From the NCBI RefSeq assembly GCF_003633615.1, contig NZ_RBKU01000001.1, positions 3,596,001-3,660,000 of the forward strand: a DNA stretch of 64,000 nt, written 5' to 3'. This DNA comes from Mucilaginibacter gracilis. Its GTDB lineage: Bacteria > Bacteroidota > Bacteroidia > Sphingobacteriales > Sphingobacteriaceae. The position numbers were made by a program, and so were the translations under genes. The notes below the pieces were generated by a model, which had not been told where the DNA came from, did not search any database, and worked only from the letters and a program-made list of their open reading frames with translations. Of this stretch, positions 7,258 through 15,251 are shown piece after piece; positions within the stretch are counted from its first letter, which is position 1, and each line of letters begins with the position of its first letter.

Positions 7258-7785
7258 ATGAAATTTATTACCTCTATAATTTTACTCTTCATCACCGGGC
7301 TAACCTTCGCGCAAAGCAAGCCTTATAAGGCTACCGCGGCCCAAACTGCCGCGCTAAAAAAGCAAGCCGAAGCCTGTGCCGATGCCATGATGAAACAAAA
7401 CTTTAAGCAACTGGCTGTTTATACCTACCCGCCACTTATAAAAGCTATGGGCGGTGCCGATAAAATGGCCACTAAACTAACAGCCACGGCGGCACAAATG
7501 CAAAGCCAGGGTATCGCATTTAAATCGATAACTATAGGTGATGTTAAGGATATTGTAAAATCAAAAAATGATTTATATAGTATTGTGCAAGATATATTGC
7601 AGATATCAATGAATGGCACGCTGATTACTTCAAGCTCATATCTGCTGGCTTACTCCAGTAACAATGGGTTGCGCTGGTACTTTGTAGATACCGTTCCGCT
7701 CAAAAATCAAAATATCAAAAAGTTATTCCCAACCTATCCCGATGGCTTGGTTATTCCCGATATGCATAAGCCAATTGCCAATTGA
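7258..7785 (+). CDS. Secreted protein of unknown function (175 aa)
   Basis: An N-terminal signal peptide (MKFITSIILLFITGLTFAQ) targets the protein to the periplasm or surface. The mature part begins with Ala-rich helices (AAQTAALKKQAEACADAMMK) and then KQLAVYTYPPLIKAMGGADK, followed by a strand-rich region ending in WYFVDTVPLKNQNIKKLFP. I recognise no catalytic motif. Fifteen-residue-scale similarity to other small Bacteroidota exported proteins is the only hint of family. The stop codon lies 11 bp before the ATG of the next lipoprotein gene, so they are probably co-transcribed. Confidence 0.65.
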   Translation: MKFITSIILLFITGLTFAQSKPYKATAAQTAALKKQAEACADAMMKQNFKQLAVYTYPPLIKAMGGADKMATKLTATAAQMQSQGIAFKSITIGDVKDIVKSKNDLYSIVQDILQISMNGTLITSSSYLLAYSSNNGLRWYFVDTVPLKNQNIKKLFPTYPDGLVIPDMHKPIAN

Positions 7786-7796
7786 TAAATAAAACT

Positions 7797-8387
7797 ATGA
7801 AACATATCCGCTTCTTAGTTTTATTTATCAGCATCTTAACGACAGGTTGTTTTATTTCCGACAGCCTAATGAATGATTTTAAACAGATTAACGTTTCGTT
7901 GGAAAAATCAAACAAGTTCATTAGGCTAAGAAATGGAGAAGCAATGTACGCCGTTCTACATAAAGCCGATAAGCAGACGTACTTACGAGCCGATACTTTG
8001 GCCAAATTAAATGCAGAGACCTGTGATTATATTGATTCATTAAAAAGCTCAATGGAGCGTTATGATCCCAAAGGAGATAATATCAATATTCCTCACGAGT
8101 TTTTGGTAAACACCTTTAAAGGCATTTGGTTGCAGCAAAAAATAGCAAATGTTTATACTTACGCTCATGCCATTATGCCCAATAGCGGTAAAGTAGTTTC
8201 TAAAGATACGTTGGAATATGAATTACATTTAACAACTGTAGACACAGCGTGGACGAGAAAGTATTTTGGAAGTATCCCAACAACGGTTGCAATATGCAGT
8301 TTAAGTAAAACCGAAAACAATTGTTTAAAATTAGAAGAGAAGGTGTTAGCTTACTTAAAAAAAGGTACAATAAATAAACTTACCTAA
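7797..8387 (+). CDS. Putative lipoprotein of unknown function
   Basis: The product of 196 residues begins MKHIRFLVLFISILTTGCF, a signal peptide ending in a lipobox (LTTGC), so the mature protein should be lipid-anchored at Cys19. The rest is hydrophilic and helix-rich (SDSLMNDFKQINVSLEKSNK, LDSLKSSMERYDPKG) and ends with a basic tail. An in-frame TTG at 7782 overlaps the preceding gene, but the ATG at 7797 puts the signal peptide at the true N-terminus. Composition is more AT-rich than its neighbours. Function is unknown; a gene remnant lies directly downstream. Confidence 0.6.
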   Translation: MKHIRFLVLFISILTTGCFISDSLMNDFKQINVSLEKSNKFIRLRNGEAMYAVLHKADKQTYLRADTLAKLNAETCDYIDSLKSSMERYDPKGDNINIPHEFLVNTFKGIWLQQKIANVYTYAHAIMPNSGKVVSKDTLEYELHLTTVDTAWTRKYFGSIPTTVAICSLSKTENNCLKLEEKVLAYLKKGTINKLT

Positions 8388-8472
8388 AAGTACTACATCT
8401 GCCGCTCCAATTGCTCATTTTACCGATAATTATGCTCCTTCTGCCCAAAAAGTGTTTGCAGGTAGCAAATAA
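8374..8472 (+). pseudogene. Possible C-terminal remnant of a lost gene
   Basis: An open frame, +1 relative to the lipoprotein gene, reads LPKSTTSAAPIAHFTDNYAP then SAQKVFAGSK and TAA. Its composition is protein-like, but no start codon or upstream coding sequence is present. It could be the C-terminus of a deleted gene, or chance. Bases 8473-8609 hold the leader of the next gene and a small GGTAAT / ATTACC inverted repeat near 8516-8534. Confidence 0.3.
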
Positions 8473-8609
8473 AACCGTCAATTTGTATCACAACAATTTT
8501 AAAACCGAAGTGTTAGGGTAATGTAACAAATTACCTGTTGGGCAATCTAAATTCAAAACATTTTAAAAGGACAATGAATTCTTTCTGTTCTCAAAAACCA
8601 AAACCAATC

Positions 8610-9341
8610 ATGAAAAAGATAGTATTAACGCTGGCCTGCGCAACTTTGCTTGCAGCATGTTCGGGTCCGCAGCAAAATAATGTAACCATTGCAAGCAATA
8701 CTACCGCAGGGTTTGATGTAAACAAACTTGGCGAAATAGTAAAAACCAGTACCGACCCGCAAGTTTTAGAAAAAGCCATTAACGACCCCAAAAATAACAT
8801 CAATAACCTTGACCTGGATAAAGATGGTAAGATTGATTACCTAACCGTAAAAGAACCCGGTAAAAACCAGTTGGACGTTGTTGACGATACAGGCAATAAT
8901 CAATCCATTACGGTAGCAAGCATTAAGGTTGACCCTACAAACAATAATACCGCCAACCTAAACATTCAGGGCAATCCGGATTATGTTGGCAATAACTACA
9001 TGTACCATTCCAGCTTTTCCTTTACCGATTTTTTGCTGTTAAGCTACCTTATGCGTCCGCACAGTTATTATGTGCCTATGTACCATTACGGTTATTATCC
9101 ATCGTACTATAGCCGTCGTACAGTTGTAAGCAACTTTAGGCCAACCACCAGTTCGGCTGTAAGTTCACCACGCCGCAGTAGTTTAAGTGGGTCGGGTTCG
9201 CAACGGTCATTCGGTACACGCAATACGTCGCAAGGTGTACGTAGCGGCGGCTTTGGCTCAAGGCGTTCGTCGGGCTTTGGCAGCGGTTCGTCATCCCGCC
9301 GCAGTTATGGCAGCAGCCGTAGTTTTGGCCGTAGAAGATAA
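8610..9341 (+). CDS. Lipoprotein with EF-hand-like loop and Ser/Arg/Gly-rich tail
   Basis: The signal sequence MKKIVLTLACATLLAACSG ends in a LAAC lipobox, giving a lipid-anchored protein of 243 residues. A calcium-loop-like DLDKDGKIDYLTV occurs around residues 69-81. The central part is Tyr-rich (YHSSFSFTDFLLLSYLMRPH, then many Tyr), and the last 70 residues are a low-complexity Ser/Arg/Gly/Phe tail ending in FGRRR. The ATG at 8610 gives the signal peptide; an upstream in-frame start at 8538 would add a non-signal extension. Function is unknown; the tail may bind nucleic acid or envelope polymers, but nothing proves it. Confidence 0.65.
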   Translation: MKKIVLTLACATLLAACSGPQQNNVTIASNTTAGFDVNKLGEIVKTSTDPQVLEKAINDPKNNINNLDLDKDGKIDYLTVKEPGKNQLDVVDDTGNNQSITVASIKVDPTNNNTANLNIQGNPDYVGNNYMYHSSFSFTDFLLLSYLMRPHSYYVPMYHYGYYPSYYSRRTVVSNFRPTTSSAVSSPRRSSLSGSGSQRSFGTRNTSQGVRSGGFGSRRSSGFGSGSSSRRSYGSSRSFGRRR

Positions 9342-9351
9342 TTTCAGTTAT

Positions 9352-9443
9352 TAGCCTTTAGGCACAAGTGTTAAGTTCTAAGTCAAAAAAAAGAATAATC
9401 TAACTTTCAACTCAATACTTAGTACTATTAACTTAAACAGTAG
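9352..9443. repeat. Dispersed 3'-UTR repeat, copy 1
   Basis: A segment centred on AAAAAGAATAATCTAACTTT, then CTCAATACTTAGTA and a TATTAACTTAAACAGTAG-type end, is nearly repeated at 12874-12955. Both copies start within about 10 bp of a plus-strand stop codon. The flanks carry TTAAGTTCTAAGTC-type words. Confidence 0.7.
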
Positions 9444-9535
9444 CATCAAGTATCAATATAAAATAATAATTTAGTATCAACATACACACAAGGTGTATTC
9501 AATAAATCAGTCAATCAAAATTCAATCATTAAACA

Positions 9536-10273
9536 ATGAGCATATTCGATAGATTATTTCGTATCGGCAAAGCCGAGGCTAACGCCGCCGTAGATAAATT
9601 AGAAGATCCATCAAAAATGGCCGATCAGATATTGCGCGAGTTGCGTGCAAACTATCAGCAGGCCATACAGGGCGAAGCCGAAATTAAGGCACTGGCACTA
9701 TCGCACCGTGCAAGCGAGTTACAGGCCCGTAACAAAGCCGAGGAATGGGAAAACAAAACTAATGGCCTGTTAGACAGGATAGAAAGTAAGCAATTAGACG
9801 AAGCCCAGGGTAACGACCTCGCCATAAAAGCCGCACAGGCGCATGCCGACGCCCTTAAAGAAGCCGAGCAATACAAGGGAATGGCCGAAAAGGAAGAGAG
9901 TGCTGTTAGCGTGATGGATTTGAAGATTAAACAAATTAAAGATCAGATAGAGGAAACCGAGAACCGCGCTAAGATGATCCAATCGCGGGCAAAAACTGCC
10001 GAAGTATCTGAGAAGATAAACAAAACCTTATCAAACGTAGATACTGATGGCTTAATGCAAACCCTTAACCGTATGGACGAGCGTGCTTCGGCGCAGGAAT
10101 TTCGTGCGGCGGCCTATGCCCAAATTGAAGATTCAACCCTATCAACCGAGCAGGAAATTAACAAGGCTTTAGGCGCAGGCGGTTCGTCAACAGCGTTAGA
10201 TGCTATTAAGGCCAAACGCTTGCAACAAGCCAATACACCCAAATTATTAAACAACGGCAATGGTTTTAACTGA
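9536..10273 (+). CDS. PspA/IM30-family membrane-stress protein
   Basis: The protein of 245 residues is almost entirely helical. The N-terminus (MSIFDRLFRIGKAEANAAVD) is the amphipathic membrane-binding helix of PspA/IM30/Vipp1, followed by LEDPSKMADQILRELRANYQ, close to the family's first hairpin. Long Glu/Lys/Ala coiled-coil helices run to about residue 215. PspA-type proteins polymerise on inner membranes under proton-motive-force or envelope stress. The gene overlaps the next one by 14 bp, which argues for translational coupling. No pspF- or pspBC-like gene is adjacent; regulation is not visible. Confidence 0.85.
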   Translation: MSIFDRLFRIGKAEANAAVDKLEDPSKMADQILRELRANYQQAIQGEAEIKALALSHRASELQARNKAEEWENKTNGLLDRIESKQLDEAQGNDLAIKAAQAHADALKEAEQYKGMAEKEESAVSVMDLKIKQIKDQIEETENRAKMIQSRAKTAEVSEKINKTLSNVDTDGLMQTLNRMDERASAQEFRAAAYAQIEDSTLSTEQEINKALGAGGSSTALDAIKAKRLQQANTPKLLNNGNGFN

Positions 10274-11012
10274 AGATAACAAAAAAACATACAAAGCCAT
10301 AATTTTGCTCAACGAGCTTATTAACGGCACTCATAAATTTCAAACTGTTTCCAACGGCGACGATTCGGTACTGGAACCTCTTTTTATTGAGTTAATGGCC
10401 AAAGGCTATGTAACTACTGCCGGTGTTAACTATGCGCCTACAGACAAAGGCGAAGATGTGTTTGCCAGCTTTATGCAACGCTATACCGAATATTTAAAGG
10501 TTTACGATGTCTTTAGCTTTGTCGACCTTGAAAAAGGCGAATTTGCTTTTGCCCGGTATTTTGACTTTGATACGGATGAGCAATGGGACGATTTTGTTAA
10601 CGATGAGCGGTTTGATGATTTACGCATTGCAGTAGCCATTTTTAAAAAGATTGATCCTAACGAAATTGTGTTCATGTCGTTTATAAACGAGAACAGGTTT
10701 GATACGCAGTCGGCGGGATGGCAAATGGATTTAGTGTCTGATAATACCTGGGCCGAGATAGCAGCTATAGTTGATACCGCAATAAAACCAGGAGAGGTTG
10801 GCTTGGATGCGATGGAAGACATGATACGCCAGGGCACCGACCTGATGATGGACCTGCTTAAAGAAGAAGAACGCCAGCGCCAGGAAGACATCCAAAACAA
10901 CACCTACGACGGCGGCGATACAGTAGTTTACGAAACTGTAGAATATTACGAACCTTATTACGACCCCTGGTATGTATCGCCAATCTGGTACGTTCCGTTG
11001 TTTTTGTGGTAA
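10260..11012 (+). CDS. PspA-linked protein of unknown function
   Basis: This 250-residue product overlaps the PspA gene by 14 bp and so is very likely made with it. The N-terminus (LTEDNKKTYKAIILLNELIN) and the YAPTDKGEDVFASFMQRY segment look like a small winged-helix-type domain. The middle is acidic and soluble. The last 30 residues are strikingly aromatic: VVYETVEYYEPYYDPWYVSP, then IWYVPLFLW at the terminus. I know no assigned function. Partnership with PspA in membrane protection is inferred only from the overlap, and the aromatic end could contact membranes. Confidence 0.75.
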   Translation: MVLTEDNKKTYKAIILLNELINGTHKFQTVSNGDDSVLEPLFIELMAKGYVTTAGVNYAPTDKGEDVFASFMQRYTEYLKVYDVFSFVDLEKGEFAFARYFDFDTDEQWDDFVNDERFDDLRIAVAIFKKIDPNEIVFMSFINENRFDTQSAGWQMDLVSDNTWAEIAAIVDTAIKPGEVGLDAMEDMIRQGTDLMMDLLKEEERQRQEDIQNNTYDGGDTVVYETVEYYEPYYDPWYVSPIWYVPLFLW

Positions 11013-11041
11013 ACCCTTTACGGGATAAATTGATAAAATTT

Positions 11042-11073
11042 ATAGCGATGGGTTTAACTCATCGCTATTTTTG
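11042..11073 (+). terminator. Rho-independent terminator of the PspA operon
   Basis: A 9-bp perfect stem, ATAGCGATG / CATCGCTAT, with a 9-nt loop is followed by a T-run, 30 bp after the stop of the PspA-linked gene. It also rules out an upstream start at 11006 for the next gene. Confidence 0.85.
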
Positions 11074-11128
11074 TTTAATAAACACAATATACAATAAGCC
11101 CAACACTACGTCATTGCTCAAATTAACA

Positions 11129-11608
11129 ATGAAAGCCATTAAATCCAAATTCAGTATAGCTTCATACCTCACAATTGCGGGTGTTGTTTTAATAATTGTA
11201 AGTAGCGTTTTGACAATTGTGACACAAGTGAACGACGGATCATTGGATTTAATTGGGGAATTTATTGTCTTTGGTTGGATTGTTTTTTATATTATTTGGT
11301 GGGAGGTAAGAAATAAGATAATTGTAATAAAAATCCACGAACAGAGGATAACGGTAAAAAGTTTGGGGATTACAAAATCATACATCTTATCTAATTTTGA
11401 TGGTTATAAGTTAGCCGAAGTGCATTCTAAAACAAAATCTTACGAACACCTTTACCTATTTAAAAATGGAAAGCGAATGGTCTTAATATCATCGTTTTAT
11501 ATAGCAAACTATAAGCAATTTAAGGACTACATTGTGTATGAAAGTACTTATTTAGGTATTGAGCCATATGGATTCATTAACGAATTTGTCCAAGGTTTCA
11601 AACAGTAG
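11129..11608 (+). CDS. Small membrane protein, PH-like domain possible
   Basis: The product of 159 residues has two N-terminal membrane segments (IASYLTIAGVVLIIVSSVLT and IGEFIVFGWIVFYIIWW). A basic, strand-rich soluble part of about 90 residues follows (IIVIKIHEQRITVKSLGITK onward). Two helices followed by such strands resemble bacterial PH-domain membrane proteins, but I cannot confirm it. The start is set at the ATG at 11129 because the longer frame crosses the terminator at 11042-11073. AT-rich, codon use unlike PspA next to it. Function unknown. Confidence 0.6.
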   Translation: MKAIKSKFSIASYLTIAGVVLIIVSSVLTIVTQVNDGSLDLIGEFIVFGWIVFYIIWWEVRNKIIVIKIHEQRITVKSLGITKSYILSNFDGYKLAEVHSKTKSYEHLYLFKNGKRMVLISSFYIANYKQFKDYIVYESTYLGIEPYGFINEFVQGFKQ

Positions 11609-11643
11609 TTTGCCCATATTAATAAGCACATCAGCACAACAAA

Positions 11644-12873
11644 ATGATACTCCAACTCTATAAAAATGCCTACACCGGTTTATCGCGAAATAGCTGGTAC
11701 CTGTGCCTGGTTATGTTTATTAACCGTAGCGGTACTATGGTTATCCCTTTTGTAACCATTTATTGCACACAGCAATTGCATTTTACCATTACACAGGCGG
11801 GCAGCATAGTGGGCATTTTTGGTTTGGGTGCTATTACAGGCGCATTTATTGGCGGTAAAATAACCGATAAATGGGGCTTTTACGATCTGCAAATATTTGC
11901 CCTGTTTACCGGTGGCCTGTTTTTTATACTGCTGGGTTTCCAAACCACGTTTATAAATATGGCAGCAGGCACATTTTTACTAAGTATTTGTAACGAATCT
12001 TTTAGGCCCGCAAACAGTACCGCTGTTGCCCATTATAGTAATGATAGCAATAAAACCCGGTCGTACTCCTTAAACCGGCTTGCCGTTAATCTGGGTTGGG
12101 CGTTTGGCAGCGCAATTGGCGGCTTTTTAGCATCCTTCAACTTTCATTTACTGTTTTGGGTTGATGGCTGTACAAACATAATGGCCGCTGTTATTCTGTT
12201 AATACTAATACCCCGCGTTAAAACCGCCAGGCCTGTTAAACCCTCGGGTGAATCGGCAAAGGCTTTATCCGCTTATAGCGATAAGGTTTACCTGTTTTTT
12301 TTGTTAATAGTTGTACTTTTTGCCACCTGTTTTTTCCAGCTATTTACTATGCAGCCTGTATTCTACAAAGTTTACTGGCATATCAATGTGCGCGTTATCG
12401 GCTTTTTAATGTCGCTCAACGGCATAATTATAGCCTTTACCGAAATGGTAATTATCCATCGTTTAGAGGGGCGCCGCCATCCGCTGCAATACATCCCGAT
12501 AGGTATTTTATTGGTAGGCTCGGGTTTTGTTATGTTAAATATTCTACCGGCTTCAACATGGTCGGCACTGGTAGTCGTGATCCTGATAACCTATGGCGAA
12601 ATTATGGCCATGCCTTTCATGAATTCGTTTTGGATAGCCCGTACCACACCCTACAACCGCGGGCAATATGCTGCATTGTATACCATAGCCTGGTCTGTGG
12701 CACAAAGTTTGGGGCCTTTTATTGGCAGCCGTTTAATTAGCACTTACGGGTTTGCTGTTTGTTGGTGGCTGCTGGCCGGAGTTTGTTTAGTAGCCACATT
12801 AGGTGTTGTGGGCCTGTATAAAGCTAAATATAGTAGTGTCAATGTTAGTGGTGTAATGACGGATAGTCTTTAG
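11644..12873 (+). CDS. Major facilitator superfamily transporter
   Basis: At 409 residues with twelve predicted membrane segments, this is a standard MFS permease. The loop between TM2 and TM3 carries GGKITDKWG, the family's G-x-x-x-D-R/K-x-G-type motif A. TM-rich halves are joined by a central loop (ARPVKPSGESAKALSAYSDK). It resembles the MdtH/DHA1-like drug-efflux group, but the substrate is not predictable. It is probably monocistronic: upstream is the small membrane-protein gene, downstream a dispersed 3' repeat. Confidence 0.88.
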   Translation: MILQLYKNAYTGLSRNSWYLCLVMFINRSGTMVIPFVTIYCTQQLHFTITQAGSIVGIFGLGAITGAFIGGKITDKWGFYDLQIFALFTGGLFFILLGFQTTFINMAAGTFLLSICNESFRPANSTAVAHYSNDSNKTRSYSLNRLAVNLGWAFGSAIGGFLASFNFHLLFWVDGCTNIMAAVILLILIPRVKTARPVKPSGESAKALSAYSDKVYLFFLLIVVLFATCFFQLFTMQPVFYKVYWHINVRVIGFLMSLNGIIIAFTEMVIIHRLEGRRHPLQYIPIGILLVGSGFVMLNILPASTWSALVVVILITYGEIMAMPFMNSFWIARTTPYNRGQYAALYTIAWSVAQSLGPFIGSRLISTYGFAVCWWLLAGVCLVATLGVVGLYKAKYSSVNVSGVMTDSL

Positions 12874-12955
12874 CCACAAGTCTTGAGTCTTGAGTGAAAA
12901 AAAGAATAATCTAACTTTTGACTCAATACTTAGTAATATTAATTTAACAGTAGTG
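12874..12955. repeat. Dispersed 3'-UTR repeat, copy 2
   Basis: This is the partner of 9352-9443: AAAAAAAGAATAATCTAACT is shared, then ACTCAATACTTAGTA, a short variable part and TTTAACAGTAG. It begins at the MFS stop codon and carries CTTGAGTCTTGAGTG words on its left. The following 12956-13147 is AT-rich with no visible gene. Confidence 0.7.
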
Positions 12956-13147
12956 TATTAAAAACAAAAATTAAAATTGCTGATGTTTGATGATATTTAT
13001 TAAAAATGTATTAATTTTAAGGTTGCCACTTGTTTAAAAGCATTATTTATATCTGGTTTTTTAAAAAATGTAATGTTTTTATATTAACGTTATGTAAACT
13101 ATTGATTAAAAAATGGCTTAGTGTATGGAATACGAACAGTTAATTTA

Positions 13148-13155
13148 TATTTTTG
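13148..13155 (+). promoter_or_regulatory. Putative -7 box of the ulosonic-acid cluster
   Basis: TATTTTTG matches the TAnnTTTG consensus 31 bp before the first ATG of the cluster at 13187. No clean TTG -33 element is seen at the expected distance, so the call is tentative. Confidence 0.4.
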
Positions 13156-13186
13156 TGGTCTAATTAATTATACCTAAGTGTAAAAA

Positions 13187-14248
13187 ATGCGAAGGAAAAT
13201 TTTATTTACTACCGGATCGCCAAATCAAACGATTCAGATGCACCAGATTTCGAGGGAGTTACCGGAGTATGATTGTTGGTTCAGCCATCTTTTTACCGAT
13301 TCGCCCATTATTAATACGGCTTTAAAGCACACAACAATTATTAATGGCAGCGCACTTGGCAATAATTTTAAAGAAAAATCTGAAAGCTATCTCAGAAGTC
13401 ATAACCTGCCGATAGATTATCGTGCCGAAAAAAACGATTACGATTTGGTTGTTTTTTGCTCCGATCTTATCATCCCCAAAAGGATGACCAACACCAAAAC
13501 AATTTGGGTGCAGGAGGGCATGGTTGATAAATTTAACGTAAAAAGTAAAGTTGTTAAGGCCCTTGGCTTGCCGTTGTGGTTAAGCTGCGATACCTCGCTC
13601 AACGGCTCATCTAACATTTGCGACATTTATTGCACTGCCTCGCCTGGCTATAAAAAGTATTTTGAGGATTCGGGAACCGAGGCTTCGAAAATTATTGTTA
13701 CCGGCATGCCCAATTATGATAATTTGGAGCAGTTTGTAAATAATGATTTTCCGTATAACGGTTATGTAATGGTTGCCACCACGGATATGCGCGAAACCTA
13801 TCGTTTTGAAAACCGGCCGGCATTTATAAAACGCTGCGTGCAAATAGCCAATGGCCGCCAAATGCTGTTTAAACTTCATCCTAACGAAAAATACGCCCGT
13901 GCCCAGCGCGAAATACGCAAGTATGCTCCCGAAAACGCACTTATATTTCAGGCCGGCAGCACTAACGAGATGATAGCTAATTGTGAAGAATTGATTACCC
14001 AATACTCAACCGTAGTTTACACCGGTATAGCCTTAGGTAAAAAAGTACATTCCTATTTTAATATCGACGATTTAAAACGCCTTACGCCCATACAAAACGG
14101 TGGCACATCGTCGCGCAATATTGCCAACGTTTGTCGCAGTTTTGTTGATTTTAAAGGCCCTAAAGAAGATTTCGCTAAAAACTATAAGTTTAGGCCCGCT
14201 TTATTTAAATACACCGGTAACTCGGCATTAAAAGTGGCATCCGCCTAA
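13187..14248 (+). CDS. GT-B-like glycosyltransferase, possibly a CMP-ulosonate transferase
   Basis: A soluble 353-residue protein without signal or membrane segments. The C-terminal half carries LFKLHPNEKYARA (HP at 231-232) and EELITQYSTVVYTGIALGKK (Ser-Thr at 274-275). QEG occurs at 109-111. Bacterial sialyltransferases and related capsule transferases share an acidic-acidic-G motif, an HP motif and a late Ser/Thr motif in this order, so a transferase using the CMP-sugar made by its neighbours is the most economical reading. The first motif is imperfect. CDP-glycerophosphotransferase-like or KpsC/KpsS-like enzymes are alternatives. It is 7 bp before the cytidylyltransferase gene. Confidence 0.55.
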   Translation: MRRKILFTTGSPNQTIQMHQISRELPEYDCWFSHLFTDSPIINTALKHTTIINGSALGNNFKEKSESYLRSHNLPIDYRAEKNDYDLVVFCSDLIIPKRMTNTKTIWVQEGMVDKFNVKSKVVKALGLPLWLSCDTSLNGSSNICDIYCTASPGYKKYFEDSGTEASKIIVTGMPNYDNLEQFVNNDFPYNGYVMVATTDMRETYRFENRPAFIKRCVQIANGRQMLFKLHPNEKYARAQREIRKYAPENALIFQAGSTNEMIANCEELITQYSTVVYTGIALGKKVHSYFNIDDLKRLTPIQNGGTSSRNIANVCRSFVDFKGPKEDFAKNYKFRPALFKYTGNSALKVASA

Positions 14249-14255
14249 TTATATA

Positions 14256-15077
14256 ATGGCTCAAGGGTTAACAAAAATAGTAATAGTTGTGCAGGCACGC
14301 ATGTCGTCAAGCCGTTTACCGGGCAAGGTATTGTTACCCATTTTGGGCAAAAGCTTGCTTTACCGCATGGTAGAACGTTTGCTAATGGTAAAACACCAGG
14401 TACAGGTTGTTATTGCAACATCTACCGATGCTAAAGACGATTTAATTGAAGCCGAAGCTGGCATTATTGGCGTGCCCTGTTACCGGGGCAGTTTAGATAA
14501 TTGCCTAGACAGGCATTACCAGGCAGGCAAGCAGTACCATGCCGATTTGGTAATTAAAATCCCATCGGATTGCCCGCTGATAGACCCGCAGATTATTGAC
14601 GAGGTGCTTGATTTTTATTTTAACCACCAGGGCGAATACGACTTTGTAAGTAACCTGCACCCAGCCACTTTTCCGGATGGTAATGATGTAGAAATTATGA
14701 CAATGCCTTGCCTCGAAAAAACATGGCACGAGGCCTCCCGCCCTTTAGAGTTGGAACATACCACGCCTTATATTTGGGAACACCCGGATAAATTTAGGAT
14801 AGCCAATGTAACCTGGTCAACAGGTTTAGATTATTCCATGTCGCACCGTTTTACTATAGACTATCAATCCGATTACGATTTTATTAACCGGGTTTACCAG
14901 GAGTTATATCCTGCTAAAGTAAATTTTTCGTGTGCTGATATTTTAGCCTTACTTAATGAAAAGCCCGGAATTTACCAGATAAATGCCGATTACGCGGGTG
15001 TTAACTGGTACCGCAACCACCTGGATGAGTTAAAAACTGTGAGTGCTCAAAACACCAGATCATTAACAAATCAGTAA
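14256..15077 (+). CDS. SpsF-type cytidylyltransferase (CMP-sugar synthetase-like)
   Basis: This 273-residue nucleotidyltransferase has the N-terminal signature VVQARMSSSRLPGKVL (residues 11-26), the CTP-binding loop of the SpsF/NeuA/KdsB superfamily. KIPSDCPLIDPQIIDE follows at about 99-114, with a metal-binding Asp, then LELEHTTPYIWEHPDKF. Members activate sugars, often ulosonic acids, as CMP derivatives. Seven bases after the putative transferase gene and upstream of a NeuB-like synthase, it is the obvious candidate to charge the cluster's ulosonate with CMP. The exact sugar is unknown, and SpsF itself has no settled reaction. Confidence 0.82.
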   Translation: MAQGLTKIVIVVQARMSSSRLPGKVLLPILGKSLLYRMVERLLMVKHQVQVVIATSTDAKDDLIEAEAGIIGVPCYRGSLDNCLDRHYQAGKQYHADLVIKIPSDCPLIDPQIIDEVLDFYFNHQGEYDFVSNLHPATFPDGNDVEIMTMPCLEKTWHEASRPLELEHTTPYIWEHPDKFRIANVTWSTGLDYSMSHRFTIDYQSDYDFINRVYQELYPAKVNFSCADILALLNEKPGIYQINADYAGVNWYRNHLDELKTVSAQNTRSLTNQ

Positions 15078-15127
15078 CATTGTTGCTATATTTGTAAGAT
15101 TAAATTGGAATGAAAAACAATAAAAAC

Positions 15128-15223
15128 GCGTCGTAGCGCGAGCAACATCTAAGCTATGCAGAGCCGCTTATTATAAGGCTCGTTTGTTTAACTTAGAGAT
15201 TGCTTTGTAACTCGCAATAACGC
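15128..15223. repeat. REP/MITE-like palindrome, copy R3
   Basis: The left arm GCGTCGTAGCGCGAGCAAC opposes the right arm GATTGCTTTGTAACTCGCAA, ending AACGC; AGAGCCGC is kept in the loop. It is the most eroded of the five copies. It separates the cytidylyltransferase gene from the transketolase pair. Confidence 0.65.
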
Positions 15224-15251
15224 TAATGATAAATAAATAACAATTTTTAAT

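Noticed and set aside
11006..11128. N-terminal extension of the small membrane protein starting at 11006
   Set aside because: The extension overlaps the preceding stop region and reads through a clear terminator (11042-11073); the ATG at 11129 starts right before the first membrane segment.
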